Source: Zonotrichia leucophrys gambelii (lineage: Eukaryota; Chordata; Aves; Passeriformes; Passerellidae). From it: DNA of 64,000 nucleotides. The stretch is taken from positions 134,525,033 to 134,589,032 of the forward strand of contig NC_088171.1 in assembly GCF_028769735.1 (NCBI RefSeq). The letters are read 5' to 3'. The notes beneath the pieces are model-generated. The model searched no databases, was not told the DNA's origin, and saw only the letters and a list, made by a program, of their open reading frames with translations. Shown here piece by piece: positions 35,576 through 47,029 of this stretch; position 1 is the stretch's first letter; each line of letters begins with the position of its first letter. Both the position numbers and the translations under genes were made by a program.

Positions 35576-38500
35576 AAATGTCACTACATGAGTGGGACAA
35601 AGTCTTGCCTAAGACTAATTGTATTCACCCCTCAGCGAGATGCAGGAGTGAAAGTGTTTCTTTCTCTCCAGTATTACAAGGTCCTTCTGCAAGCAAATCT
35701 TTAATCTTCCCAGTGCCCTGTATTAGTCTTAGAGCATGACTGCTTCTGCAGTCTGTGTGCTGGTAATAACCTTCAACTTTTCCACAGGAAATTCTCAGCT
35801 TTTCAATAGACCCGTTGGCTTAGATAACATCAATTGCATTCTTAGTAGTTAGTAGATTGAATGACAGCCTAATGGAACATGATAAAATATATCTACAGTA
35901 CACAATTCTGGGCAATATTATTAAGATACAGTTAATGAAGATAATATTTAGAGTATGAGGTGAACTGTTTAGCTTGGGAGGAATACCCAGGCAAAATCAC
36001 TTTATAACATGTTCATAATTGAGCACCACTCCTGATTATACCTATATGAGTTTTAATGGGTATGGTATGCCATAGAGTCTGAAGCTTATATTCTAATTAA
36101 AACTTCTGAAAAGGTCTGACAGTAGGAATTGCAACTATTTCATAACCTAGTCATCTTTTTGATCTATTTGAAAACACTTTAGTGCTGAAGAATGGTTTTA
36201 GGAAAGTCAGCCAGGGCTTATTACTTACATGACTGATGTTTTAGTTGTTGACCTTGAACACTATGGCTCGGTGCTCCACGTTTAATTACACAGCCAAGTG
36301 CTGCAAAATGCAGGTGTTTGATTAGGCAATCTAGAATTTAACTTCTGACTGCCTAAAATACTATGAAAGGTAGAGGTTATTTTTTTGTGCAGTCAGAATG
36401 ATTAGCTGCCAAAACTTCATTCTTTGCTAACAGAGATGATAGTTTACTTGTAAATATTACAAATAAGATGTTGGTTTATGGTGAAGAGGTAAGGGGGTTT
36501 TATTGTGCTTGTGTAGTTTTTGAAAATATGAAAAAGTAATTGAACCAATAATACCAGCAAACATTAAAAAAATAAAGTTGGGATGTAGTAATCTGTATCC
36601 TCATATAGCTTGGATTTACACAGCGGGTGAAAGTGGCTGTAGCCTTCCTCTTTAGTTCTGCTACACAGTCTAAGTGATGCACCTGCTTGACTGTATTGCC
36701 TCTCCATATTTTCCGCCTGTCTCCCATCTGCCAACCTCTCCCAGACTGTGGCATCATCCATCCTGGTACCACTGTCCTGCATCCTTTTCCACTGGCCAGA
36801 TGGTGATGAGATCCCAGCCCTTACTGCTGATGCTCTGTCTGTAGCAAGAGCAGATGACAAATTTTTACTGAATTTTATGCCCAAAAATATGTATCTAATT
36901 TTCAATGTTCCTTATGTCGCATCATTTTTAATTGAAATACAACTGTCCTTTATTCAAAGAAAGTTTCTAGGAATTAAAAGTGGCCAGTCCCTCCAGAACT
37001 CAGTGCTTCATCGTGATTATAGAGGAGCATTCTCAAATACTCACATTAATCTTTGGTGCTGCTACTTGTGCTGCCTGTCTGGTGTTGCTTGCCTTCAAAC
37101 AGTGTGTAAAGACATTTATTTTTCAAAGGTGCATCTGGTATCTGCAAGGAATTTGGAGAATTTGGAATGAGTTGCAGATATATTCTAATATGTGTATCAG
37201 ATTTCTTAATATTATCAATCAAAAAATATTTTCAGTTAAGATAATTATTAGTTGTCTGCATTCACTGATGAGGGCAGTACTTCAGCAAAATTATTCTAGC
37301 CATAGTTGTCCCTTGGCTGTGTGCAAGCTGGATCAAGATTACTGGGGAAAATGTGAGAGAAACAAGCTTTCTGGATCCCATACTGACAGCTTGAGAGGGG
37401 CTGCAGGTGGGAGTGGCGTGCTTTGTTATAATCTGTTGCTAGTAAACTGATAAATGCCACTAAAATACAGTAAACACTGAAACATTCCTTGGGGTTTACT
37501 GACCCCTTAAAATTGGCTGTGCTCATTGGTTTGAGAAGTGTATTTTGTTGTTCTACATTCTATAACCAGATGATGGCTAAGGTGCTGCTTGGACTTGTAG
37601 TTCTTTGGGTGTGTTTTTTCCATGTGTGTGTCTGTCTTTCATCCTTATTTTGAATATGATTGTTGCTAAGACTGTGAGAGTTAACTTTTCTACAAGTGAA
37701 CTATTGCCTGGAGTGGGAAGATGTGTGAGAGAAAAGCAGTACTATTGACATTGATTCCCTTTGGGAAGAGCGTGAATGTTCTTTAGTCAGGGCCATTTGC
37801 TCTGAGCAGCTCTCTGGCCAGAAATCCAGTAGCAAATGACAGGATCATTAGAGTAAAAAAGAACTGAAACAGCAGAAGAAAGGGTATTTTAAAAAGAGCA
37901 TGCTGTCTGAACAAAGAAGGTTGCTTTTGCCCAGAAGTGTCATAGGAAAGGGGAAAGTGAAGTAGCTTCTGGATAAGCACAAAGTCCATTAGAAGTTTCA
38001 GGAGTAAAATTATATTCAGGAACCTACTGTTACCTTAAGGAACTTACTTCTCCCTCACAACTCACTTTTTTTTTTTTTTTTTCTACATTTTCACATTTTT
38101 CTTCTTTTTCAGAATAGCATTTCTGTGTATTCTAGAAATTCCACTGCTGAGGCTGAATTCTTTCTGTTACCACCTTGTTGTTTCAAAAATTATTGATAAG
38201 CCAGCATCTCTGATATAGCTGTGTTTTCTAGGAGAAATATATTCAATTAACTGTAGTACTTAGGAAGCTTGAAAGGCTGTTTCAGAGTTGAGGCAGCTGA
38301 ATCTGAAGATCCTGCTCACCTGGAATAGTGTCAGATTAGAATTTGCATTGTGAGAGACAAACCTGACCATGTTTTTCACCCACTGCTTAACAGAGGGAAC
38401 TTTATAAGTGTGTCAAGGTCTGTGCATTCTATCAAACAGACTAGCTTTCAGTGAGAGCAGCAGAGCTGAACCAAGCTGTGATAGAGGGCTTGGTTTTAAT

Positions 38501-38679
38501 GTTATCAAGGATGAACCCATTGAAAATATCTAGTTGTTGGATAAACACTGAAAGGGAGAAAAAACCCCAAAAACTGTATCATGGATTTTAGTAAGTTGAA
38601 CAGGGAATAGATTATAGGCTTGTCATTTTACTCTTTGCATAGTTGAAGAAACAGAAGGCAACAGGGTTTAGGACCACAG
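35576..38679. other. Unique AT-rich non-coding DNA, no gene seen
   Basis: Frames at 36564-36905 (-), 36748-37170 (+) and 36980-37450 (+), up to 156 codons, overlap one another in different frames around 36.6-37.4 kb. I recognise none of the translations and see no conserved domain or splice signals. A T-run lies at about 38067-38082. I see no gene. Confidence 0.5.
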
Positions 38680-39110
38680 TGATTGTCAGAGGGGAAGGAG
38701 CACCTCTCCTATGAAGACAAGCTGAGAGAGTTGGTGTTTTTCATGTAGAGAAGACAAAGCTTTGGGAAGATCTCATTTTGGTCTTCCAATACATTAAGGG
38801 GTTTTAAAAAAAAGAGAGGGACTTCTGATATGAGCACGTAGTGCCAGGACAAGGGGCAGTGATTTTAAAATGGAAGATAGCAGGATTAGATTAGGTGTTA
38901 GGAAGCTGTTCCTTGTTCCAACACTAGAACAGGTTGCTCAGGGAAGCTGTGGATGTCCCATCCCTTGCTGTGTTCAAGGCCAGGTTAGATGGAGTTTGAG
39001 CAACTTGGTCTACTGGTAATTGTCCCTGCCCATGGCAGGGGGTTGGAATGAGATGGTCTTTAAGGTCCCTTCCAAACCTAAGCATTCTAGAATTCTGTGT
39101 TTCTATGATT
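38680..39110 (+). mobile_element. CR1 LINE 3' fragment, sense
   Basis: The + strand carries the ORF2 end and 3' UTR of CR1. GAGCACCTCTCCTATGAAG and AAGCTGAGAGAGTTGG correspond to the HLSYE..LRELG-type C-terminal segment. TAGATTAGGTGTTAGGAAG, GGTTGCTCAGGGAAGCTGTG and GATGGTCTTTAAGGTCCC follow, then a terminal ATTCTGTGTTTCTATGATT. About 430 bp remain with small indels. Despite the ancient-looking gaps, the 3' end is well kept. The frame at 38924-39160 (-) is its antisense. Confidence 0.95.
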
Positions 39111-40630
39111 TTAACCAATCCACTGAACTCACAGGAAATTAAAAAAAAAATTGTTTGCACTTAAATAAGAAAAATTAATAAAAGTTGGTTACTGATATTG
39201 TTTACAGGAATGCATTATGTTGCAATAGACTATCACATCTCTTCAGTGTATGAGTAGATAGTAAAGAAGAATTCTGAATTTTCATAATGAAAAACTCGAT
39301 GTATGGATAAAGGGATCTGATTCTTCTCAGTAGAATATATAGTGCTGGCTACTGAAGGATTGTTTTGCATATAGTTTGCATATGGAACATGGTTAACTTA
39401 AGAATTAATCAAATAGAGCTTGGAAGTGAAGTTTAGACCTCTTAACAGAAGCAAACTAGAAAAAAAAATAATGTTCATAATGTTTTGTGTCTGGTAGAAT
39501 TATGGCCTTCACTGATTTGCAGTAGTAAATCTGTAATGAAACTAAACATTGCACTAATGGTAAAAGTAGGGGTGTGGACTTCAGCCAGACATGGCATTTT
39601 CTCCTCTGGTTTTTGTGCCCTACTTTTGCCTTTCTCCTGTCATATAAGGAGGAGTTTTTTTCAGTGTCTGCAATTAGATGCTTCATACTGTCAAGTGTTC
39701 CTGCCCAGTTACAGTAAAGAAATTAATTGTGCTACAGGAGTGAACGAGTGCTTCTCATTCTGCCATGCATCAGTTATATTTGAAGCAAATTGGAGTGGTC
39801 TGTCTCCTTGGCAAAAGAGATGATAGTATGCAGTAGCTGTTTCTTGGGTTTAGCATTTGTCCCAGATAGGAGCAGTATCTCTAACATCACTGCTCACGCA
39901 AATGAGTTTAAGTTTGGAAAAAGATGAATAGGCTGCAGAGTTACTTTGCTCTTTCACAGGGGTAGAGGGATGCTCCAGATGCATCTTTGTGCATTAGATC
40001 TACTTAAAAGGAGTGCTAATAAATCAATTCTCACTCTTAGTGTAGGTGCTTTACACTACAAAAGAGGAGAGAAAAACAGTGTTAGCACTAAGAAACAGTG
40101 ATTGTAGGAAGACAAATTGGTGTGGGAGTTGTGGGCCTGCAGTGTACATGCAGCTACTTTAAACAGTTTATTCGGAAAGTAAGATTATTTCTTACTCAAT
40201 CTCCTAAACACAGGTTAATGTTGTGCAGGTTAATATGGGTACATTATTTTTTTTCTTCTGTAAATTACAATTTCTGACCTTGCAAGTACTTAAGGCAATG
40301 AGTAGGATATACTGGAGTACTTTTAAGTAAGATAAGAATAGATTTTATAAGGTTTATTTTAAGGCTTTGAATTTCTGTAGGTCATACATATCCATGTTTT
40401 ATGCTAACCACGAGCAATGAAGATTTATCCACAGTTGTAATTAAGCAAAGTCAGGGTTCAAAACATGATGTTGCTATAGTAGACTTAATTGATGATAGCT
40501 GAAGATAGACACTTGCTTTTTCAATTAAGAAGATAAAGTCTTCCCTTGCCTAAACTACACTTTTAATGTAGTTAGTTACATAGCCACTGTTTTTCACTAT
40601 TTGTTTTGAAGCAGAGAGGAAATTTAGTGC

Positions 40631-40710
40631 AAAGGTGGCACAGCAGAGCAATGGAGCCAGAAGAGCTGGATTCTCTACTTTGGCCCTAGGCCGTCACTGA
40701 AAAAAGGAAG
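40631..40710 (+). mobile_element. Possible MIR-like (CORE-SINE) fossil
   Basis: AGAGCAATGGAGCCAGAAG followed by AGCTGGATTCTCTACTTTGG and GGCCGTCACT resembles the GGAGCCAGA..CTGGGTTC..CT..GCCACT segment of MIR elements, which exist as rare ancient copies in birds. The match is short and weak, and no 3' core or tail was seen. It could be chance. Confidence 0.3.
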
Positions 40711-41118
40711 ACATACTGCTTAGTTAAGATGACCATAAATAAAATTTCTGGGCTTTTTTATAATTTTATTTTTATTATAAAACAGTTGAAGACAGTTATG
40801 CAATCTCTTATGAGACCAGCGTAATAATTAACTTTTAGCTTTTCAGAATAGCAACTGAAAAAATGATGAATGTATGCATAGTTTACCAAAGTACCAGTTT
40901 TCTAAAAAAAATGTTATTTATCCTAGAATACTATTCTGAAAAAAAAATGGTGTCATAGTAGATTTTCAGGTCAGTCTTCTTTAAAAAGATAGATAAGGGA
41001 ACTGAAACTCATCTGATGAATTAGAAATCATCTTCTTTCATAAAGACCTCTCCAGCTATATGCCGGTTTAATGGGAAATAAGACTTCACAATTCAGCAGT
41101 TCCAGAAGAATTATAATA

Positions 41119-41330
41119 TTATATTTCATTAAATATCCAGAGGCAGAGGTGTATGAACATTCTCATGAGCAGCTGTCCTTCATGCACTGGCAGTGGCTCG
41201 TTGGTCAAGTTTCCCTGTGTGGCCTCTGAGTTGCTGTGGAAATGACCCAGCAGGAGCTTGCACTGACCCGGGGGACTGAGAACTGGCTCAGCAATTATCA
41301 CAGTGCTGTTCACAACCACAGTGAAGTGGC
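41119..41330. promoter_or_regulatory. Candidate conserved non-coding block (compositional)
   Basis: About 200 bp of higher G+C than its neighbours, with CACCCGGG-like and CAGCAGGAGC words and no detectable repeat family. A 66-codon minus frame crosses it. The change in composition is seen directly. Regulatory or conserved status is only a guess. Confidence 0.18.
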
Positions 41331-42299
41331 CTTGTCTGCACTGTGGGTATAAGAAAATAGGGAGAATTTAATGTCTGCTTGATAACTACTGCATATCCAC
41401 AATGGAATTTAATTTTCATTCATAACTGAGTGATTGTGCCCTGTAGAACTCACCACAGATAAAAAGAAGAAGATTTGTAGGTCTGTAGATTGTGAATGAA
41501 ATGTAGATTGCAAGGGTAAAGATTGCCTTAAGAGGCTTTAATATCCCAGAAGTATTGAGGTCAGAGACAGAGAACCCTCTAACCTGAATGAAAACAGCAT
41601 GGAGCCCCTGCAGAATGACAATATATATATGGATGACAGTATATATTTTAATCTGAAAGTGAATAAGCACAGTTGTAACAACAAATGATACAAGTGATAT
41701 CTTAAAATGTTAGGATAAAAGTCTATTTCAGGTCTAGTTATAGGTCTTTTTCTAATGCAGTTTTGAAATGTGCCTGGATCTATAATTAAACTGTCTTTTT
41801 TTGGAGCAACCCACAATGGGTATTTTTCATTCAGAGAATGAGAATTGATTCTCTTCTGCTGATCCAATGCTCATCTCTTTGATCTAAACTCAGGACAAAT
41901 AAAGATTTATACAATTGGATCTACAAATAAAGCAAAAGAAGTGTTACTAGCTACTTACTGAGTAAGAATTTAAGTATAACTTCACAACAGCAAGAGCTGA
42001 AAACAGAAATTGTTTGTTATTGTTTGAATTCACCCTTTCTTTCATAAAGTGGCTGTAGGCTCTTTTAGGCTCCAAAGCCATTAGTGTGTGAAATTAGTAT
42101 AACTAACTTCTATATGTTTGCTAGGAGATATTGAGAAGTTGCCTGATGATGACTACTGTTCATTTGCATCTAAGGTTTAGTGATTAGCCTTATACATAAT
42201 TACTTCATATTTTAAGCTTTTTCAAAACTGAGTAAAACCAGATTAAAAATCTGGCAAGCAACCAAAAAACAATGAAAGCCCCATCCCTGTTCATTATTC

Positions 42300-42326
42300 T
42301 GTAACATTTTCTATTGAAATGTTACA
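42300..42326. repeat. Small hairpin, 10-bp stem
   Basis: TGTAACATTT pairs with AAATGTTACA around a short loop. A second, unrelated hairpin lies about 95 bp downstream (42420-42445). Confidence 0.6.
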
Positions 42327-42419
42327 AATTCTCAAGCAGGGGCAGATGTTTTCTCCCAAATACTCTGAAGGCATCTTTCTTCTCATTTATTTGACAGCAT
42401 GATCAAAGCTATTTAGAAC

Positions 42420-42445
42420 TGTTATATTTAGAACTAAATATAACA
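42420..42445. repeat. Small hairpin, 11-bp stem and 4-nt loop
   Basis: TGTTATATTTA (42420-42430) pairs perfectly with TAAATATAACA (42435-42445) around the loop GAAC. The stem is AT-rich and may be chance, or the trace of a decayed inverted-repeat element together with the hairpin at 42300. Confidence 0.65.
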
Positions 42446-43087
42446 TCTTTGCCTTGTCAGAAATAGAAAGGTGCAAATTAGTCTAAGAATTAAGCAAATA
42501 CAAAGCTTAAGGATTCTGGGAGAAGCAGAGAAATAACTGAAAGCTGAGTTTGCTAGCTGCATATGTCTCCTTCATTAAACTCATGCCTCAAGCCCAGTCA
42601 ATTGAAGGAAAAGTTCAATGAGCAGCCTTTAATCATGCACCAACTATGTGCATGGAAATCTCTTCAATATTGGTTTTGAGAACTGTTGCAGATTCTTAAT
42701 TAAATAAAAAGTTAAGCACATGTAACTGTTCAGAAAACACAGAAATCTTGAGAGTTAATTCCTTGAAGTTGTAAATATAGTCTTGCTGTTGTTTTAACAT
42801 GTTAGTACATGATAAAATAAAATTCTACACTGCCAATTTCTACTGTACTCTTCAGAAAACAGTTAGTGAGGCAGAAGTCTTTCAGAATTTATGGTCACCT
42901 AGATCCTGTGAAAATATTGAGTCTCCTAGTATGTAAAAAAGTTGCAGGGAATGCATTACTCATTGCTAGAAGCATTATGTGCTTTCCTTCCTCTGCACTC
43001 TTCATTCTACAGCCTACAGATTCTTGTATGTATCCTGAAACTGACTCCAGAAGAGTCCAGGACTTTATTGTAATGATTAAAGGCAGA

Positions 43088-43170
43088 TTTTTTTTTTAAG
43101 ATTTTTTGATTTGTTGGTTTGGGTTTTTTGTTTGTTTGGTGTTTGGTTTTTGGTTTTTTTTACTTTTTTA
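43088..43170. repeat. T/G-rich low-complexity tract
   Basis: T-runs interspersed with GG and GTTTG words over about 80 bp, similar in style to the tract at 5630-5722. No fixed period and no adjacent element body was seen. Confidence 0.7.
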
Positions 43171-45590
43171 ACTTAAAACCGTTAAATAATGAAAACATGT
43201 TTGTGAGAAATAAAAGATATTATTGAGAGTGTTTGGTCTAGAAATGTTGGATTCCCTACTCTAGATAAAAGATTTTTGACATGACCCATATTTGTTTGCA
43301 AAACATTCCTTTTGTCTTAAATTACTGTAATGAAGAGTTCATTCTTCTTTATTTTATAGGACTCTAAATTTCACTGGACTTTTTTCAGAATTCTGTTTGG
43401 TCATAAATTCTCAGTACAGTTCAAACCTTTATCTGATATTGTTGCTGTGATTCTTCACTGCTGGATAGCAGAGGATGTGATACTAGTAAAAATCTATGAA
43501 TAGCACAAAAACGTTGTTTGGAAGAACTGGTAGGAAGGATCTGATTCCAGTAAATTGTATTAAATTTTAACACATCTAACTTTTCTAAGTGCCTACAATT
43601 TATTGCAGTATGATTTTCTTTACAGATCATTCCAGCCTGTTGACATCTTTTTGATTTGGTGATTTTCTGGCTCACAAGTGTGTTCCTTAACTAAAATGTC
43701 TCTTACAGTTTTTGACAAAGTTCATATAAACTGGAACATATTCAACCATTGTTTTTATAATCTTTTAAGTTTCTTTAAAATGTTAGTGTCATTCAATGGG
43801 AAATATTTTCTTCAATGTGTAAGGTGAGCTTTGGGAATGTTATGGAATTTCTGACATTTTTCTGCTAATAAGAGAAAAAGCTTTGTTCTTCTCTAGTGGA
43901 AACTGTAAAAACATCTTACTTTGTTGGCTTAGGCCTGTAGGCTACTGCAGAAACAGACCAGAGCTAAATTATTATTTTAACATCAAGGATGATTAAGTTC
44001 CTTTGTAACAAAGTCTAAGATAGATTCATAACATCTGACCCCTCTATTTTTTAATCTTGAAATCCTTGAATTTTTTTATTTCCCTTGAAACTTTTCCTGG
44101 TACTTTTTCACAGACTACGTTACACTTTTCAAGACTTCTTTTCAGTATTTTCACCACTACAGTTTTATTTCAGCTTTGACATTTTTAATAAATTGGGACA
44201 GTGGAGGGATGGTGTTACTGTGTCCTGAGGAAATCTAGGTATTGTTGAAGCCAGTGGGTCTTCAGTTGATTTTAATGTTCCTCTTTCTTTTAGAGAGCTA
44301 TAAAGTTTGCATTGGGCCTTTTGGCTTCATCAGGAATGTTTGTGCAATTCCAAAGGTTATTGTGCTATAGCTTATTTAAGTTGTCTTCTAGTGAAGAGAT
44401 ATTATCTCTCAGTACTTAGATCTTTGCAGCTTCTCTTCCTCTTCTTTCATTTCTGTTTCTTCTCTGCACCAAAGCACTGTACTCTTTATAAACTGCCATT
44501 ATCTGATTCACTGTTATAAGATAAACTATCGAAAAAGTGTTTCTCTGTTTTCCTCTCTTCAGCACAGTGTAAGGAAGGCATTTTACACCACCTCTGAAAC
44601 AAGACCAGATAAGGGAATCTTTGAAAATCATGGAATAAATGAAAAAGGTTTTTGCTCTCTATGATAGTTTTGGGTTTTTTATAATGCTATTTTGTGGTGG
44701 GAAATACTTAACATATACTGTGGTTTTAATGATTAGGTTTACATAACCTTAAAGACCCCAGATGCCATCTCCTGTGTCTTCTTGAGAGAATGTAAGAATA
44801 AACTCAAATGAGCCGGAGATAAGGTCATTTTAGTGGAACCTTTAAATAGACATTAAAGAAAACTGCTTTCTCTCAGTATTTAGGTCCAGCTAAAAGGAGT
44901 GGAAAAACATGGGAGAACTTCCAATGATAGCGGCCTATTATCTTATCAAAAACAGGACAAGAAGCTGAGCTTGCCACCTTCTGCTGAAACTTTAAATATT
45001 TTTAAGCATGTGTAAGCCACAATGACTGACATTTTCATAAATGTTTGTACTGTAGAAAGATTGTTAAATTGCCAGGCATTTGCTAGTGAAATGTAAAAGA
45101 AACCCTCTCTTAAATATTAAGCTGTACTGCAGAAAGCTGAAAAAGTTTTACTGTATCACAATTGTGTATAAAACAATACTGAGAAAATGACTACTGATAC
45201 ATTCACATGTGAATGCAACAATAGCTTAATTAAATGTAAATTAAACACTTAAAATGCAAATAATGGCTCTCTACCAGTTGATAGTTACAAAATAAGTGTT
45301 TCATTTTGTTTGTTTTGTGGTAGTTTATGTGAAATGTGAAATATGACATTGTCTATTACAAAAATATTCAATCTTACTGGAATTTATTATTTCTTTGAAT
45401 TCTTTTTTCATTTAATTTGGTTTTAGGACAAAGGAGTTCTACATTTTTGACTCAGATGCCCAGTATTTTAGTTAGTATTAATCTGAGATATTAAATCAGT
45501 CTTATATAAGCAATGATTTTAGAATATAATGGATCCTTTTAAATTTTGATTGCATTTTTCTAATACATTCATAACGCGAAATGTGTAGAT

Positions 45591-45595
45591 ACTTT
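45591..45595. repeat. Target-site duplication, left copy (ACTTT)
   Basis: Five bases immediately outside the LTR's left end, identical to the five at 47025-47029. Confidence 0.8.
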
Positions 45596-45711
45596 TGTCA
45601 TGGTTTGATGCCAGTGCCCCCATGAAAATACATTCTCCCTGGTGTCTACTGTGAGATGTGACCAGGAATACAGCAAAGCAGGCCCCAGCTTAGGAATAAA
45701 AGGAAAAAAAC

Positions 45712-45717
45712 TTTATT
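45712..45717 (-). promoter_or_regulatory. LTR polyadenylation signal AATAAA (minus strand)
   Basis: TTTATT on the + strand reads AATAAA on the - strand, with a T-rich stretch following it in that direction. It fixes the probable R/U5 side of the LTR at the left end. An AATAAA on the + strand at 45695-45700 is less well placed. Confidence 0.55.
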
Positions 45718-45825
45718 AACTTACAATCTATAAAAGAAACACACAGAACTCAGGATGAACACCTTCCAAACATTCTTCCTCCCCCCACCAAATTCCCAAT
45801 ACATCACAGTAGGACAAAAACTTGG

Positions 45826-45910
45826 ATTCTCAATTCAGTTACCATCCCTCAGATCACCAACTCTCAGTCCATCACCACCCTTCAGATAATCAATTCTCAG
45901 TTCATCAAGG
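45826..45910. repeat. 33-bp tandem repeat inside the LTR, about 2.6 copies
   Basis: A unit of about 33 bp (ATTCTCAGTTCATCACCACC, then CTTCAGATAATCA-type) occurs at 45826-45859, 45860-45892 and partly at 45893-45910, with point differences. Such internal repeats are common in LTR U3/R regions and may carry factor sites. Confidence 0.75.
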
Positions 45911-47024
45911 AGTGAGGAGTCCCTCTTGTGCCAAAGGCTTCCCCTGGAAACACAGTTGAGACCTCTTGTATTTCCTGTCACACATGGCACCGCCCAGAGA
46001 TCATTTGCCATCGTGACATCTTCCTTCCATGCCCAGAGCTCTCACCACTGTGCATGGACCAGAGCTGCTTCTAGGGTTCCCCTTTGAAGGATGCTTTGCC
46101 CAGTTCTAAAAAGAGCAGTCTCTCACTTTTGGGACATCTGTCCCCGCCAAATTTCACCCCCTGGGGCCAAGGGGTCTCGAGAACAGAGATCTTCTTCTCC
46201 GAAGACGAAGGGCACCACCACTCACCCGTTGTCTCTGTTCATGCACTCCTTTACATAACATCACTGCACTCTCTTGGCTCCAAGCCATTGCCTCCCCCTA
46301 AATGCAGTCTCTGTGTCACAGCAAAAATGGTTCTGTCCATGGCTATACAAGAAAAGTCCAGCCAAAGGCCATTCCATCACCTCCTGCCACCTAGAATTCT
46401 TCTCAGCTTCTCTCGGACATCTTTCACTTGCACAAACTTGCATCACACTTGCCCATTTCCTGCTATTTATCTCTCTCTCTCTTCTCATTCAGCTCCAGGA
46501 GGATCAGCATTTTTAAGGTCTCCATCATCCAAGAAAAGGGTTAAAATATCAGACTCTGCCTGTCCAGAACTCTCATGGCTTCCCTGCAGGGCACCTTCTC
46601 ACCACACCCACCTTCTCCTTCCTGGCCAGCCATGCTGCTCACACATGATATCGAATTTCAAGGTGGCACAAGCACCAGCACAGGATCAGAGGATCTCTCT
46701 TTCTTTCTCTCCCCGGGGGGTGGGGGGGGGAACACTGGTGACTTTCCAGGGTTCCTCCACCCTTCCATCCTGCAGTCCTTCACCTCCTCTCTCTGACCAA
46801 GGCCCCAGCTCACCTCACACAGCTGGACAGGGGAGCGCTGACCTCTTTCACCCACCCGAACCCAAGAGAAAGTTTTCCTGGCAGTTCTCTGCTTTTAACC
46901 CCTTGTGTTCTCAGAGGTGTATCTGTGTCCTCAGTGGCCACACCAGGTGCCAATATTCAAATCTGAGCACCTATTGGTTTGGCCACAGCATCCCAAAAAA
47001 CTCACTTCCTCTCAAACCAGGACA

Positions 47025-47029
47025 ACTTT
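47025..47029. repeat. Target-site duplication, right copy (ACTTT)
   Basis: Five bases immediately outside the LTR's right end, identical to 45591-45595. Confidence 0.8.

Larger units (their letters stand above)
39111..45595. other. Unique AT-rich non-coding DNA, no gene seen
   Basis: No exon or RNA gene was recognised. A possible MIR-like fossil (40631-40710), a GC-richer block (41119-41330), two hairpins (42300-42326 and 42420-42445) and a T/G-rich tract (43088-43170) are listed separately. Frames up to 112 codons have no supporting evidence. Confidence 0.5.
45596..47024 (-). mobile_element. Solo LTR of an avian ERVL-type endogenous retrovirus, complete, with 5-bp target-site duplication
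   Basis: The element starts TGTCATGGTTTGA at 45596 and ends TCAAACCAGGACA at 47024, so its ends are TG...CA with about 13-bp inverted termini (one mismatch). It is flanked by ACTTT on both sides (45591-45595 and 47025-47029), a perfect 5-bp target-site duplication as expected of ERVL-type integration. On the - strand it begins TGTCCTGGTTTGAGAGG, as in songbird ERV LTRs I know. An AATAAA polyadenylation signal (reverse complement at 45712-45717) lies about 115 bp before the 3' end, which sets the orientation as minus. No second LTR, primer-binding site or gag/pol coding remnant was seen, so it is a solo LTR left by recombination. At 1,429 bp it is long for an LTR, and an LTR-like non-autonomous element remains possible. 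It is GC-richer than the flanks. Confidence 0.85.

Noticed and set aside
36564..37450. Cluster of 113-156-codon overlapping frames
   Set aside because: They overlap in different frames and on both strands, none has a recognisable domain, and no splice or promoter structure was found.
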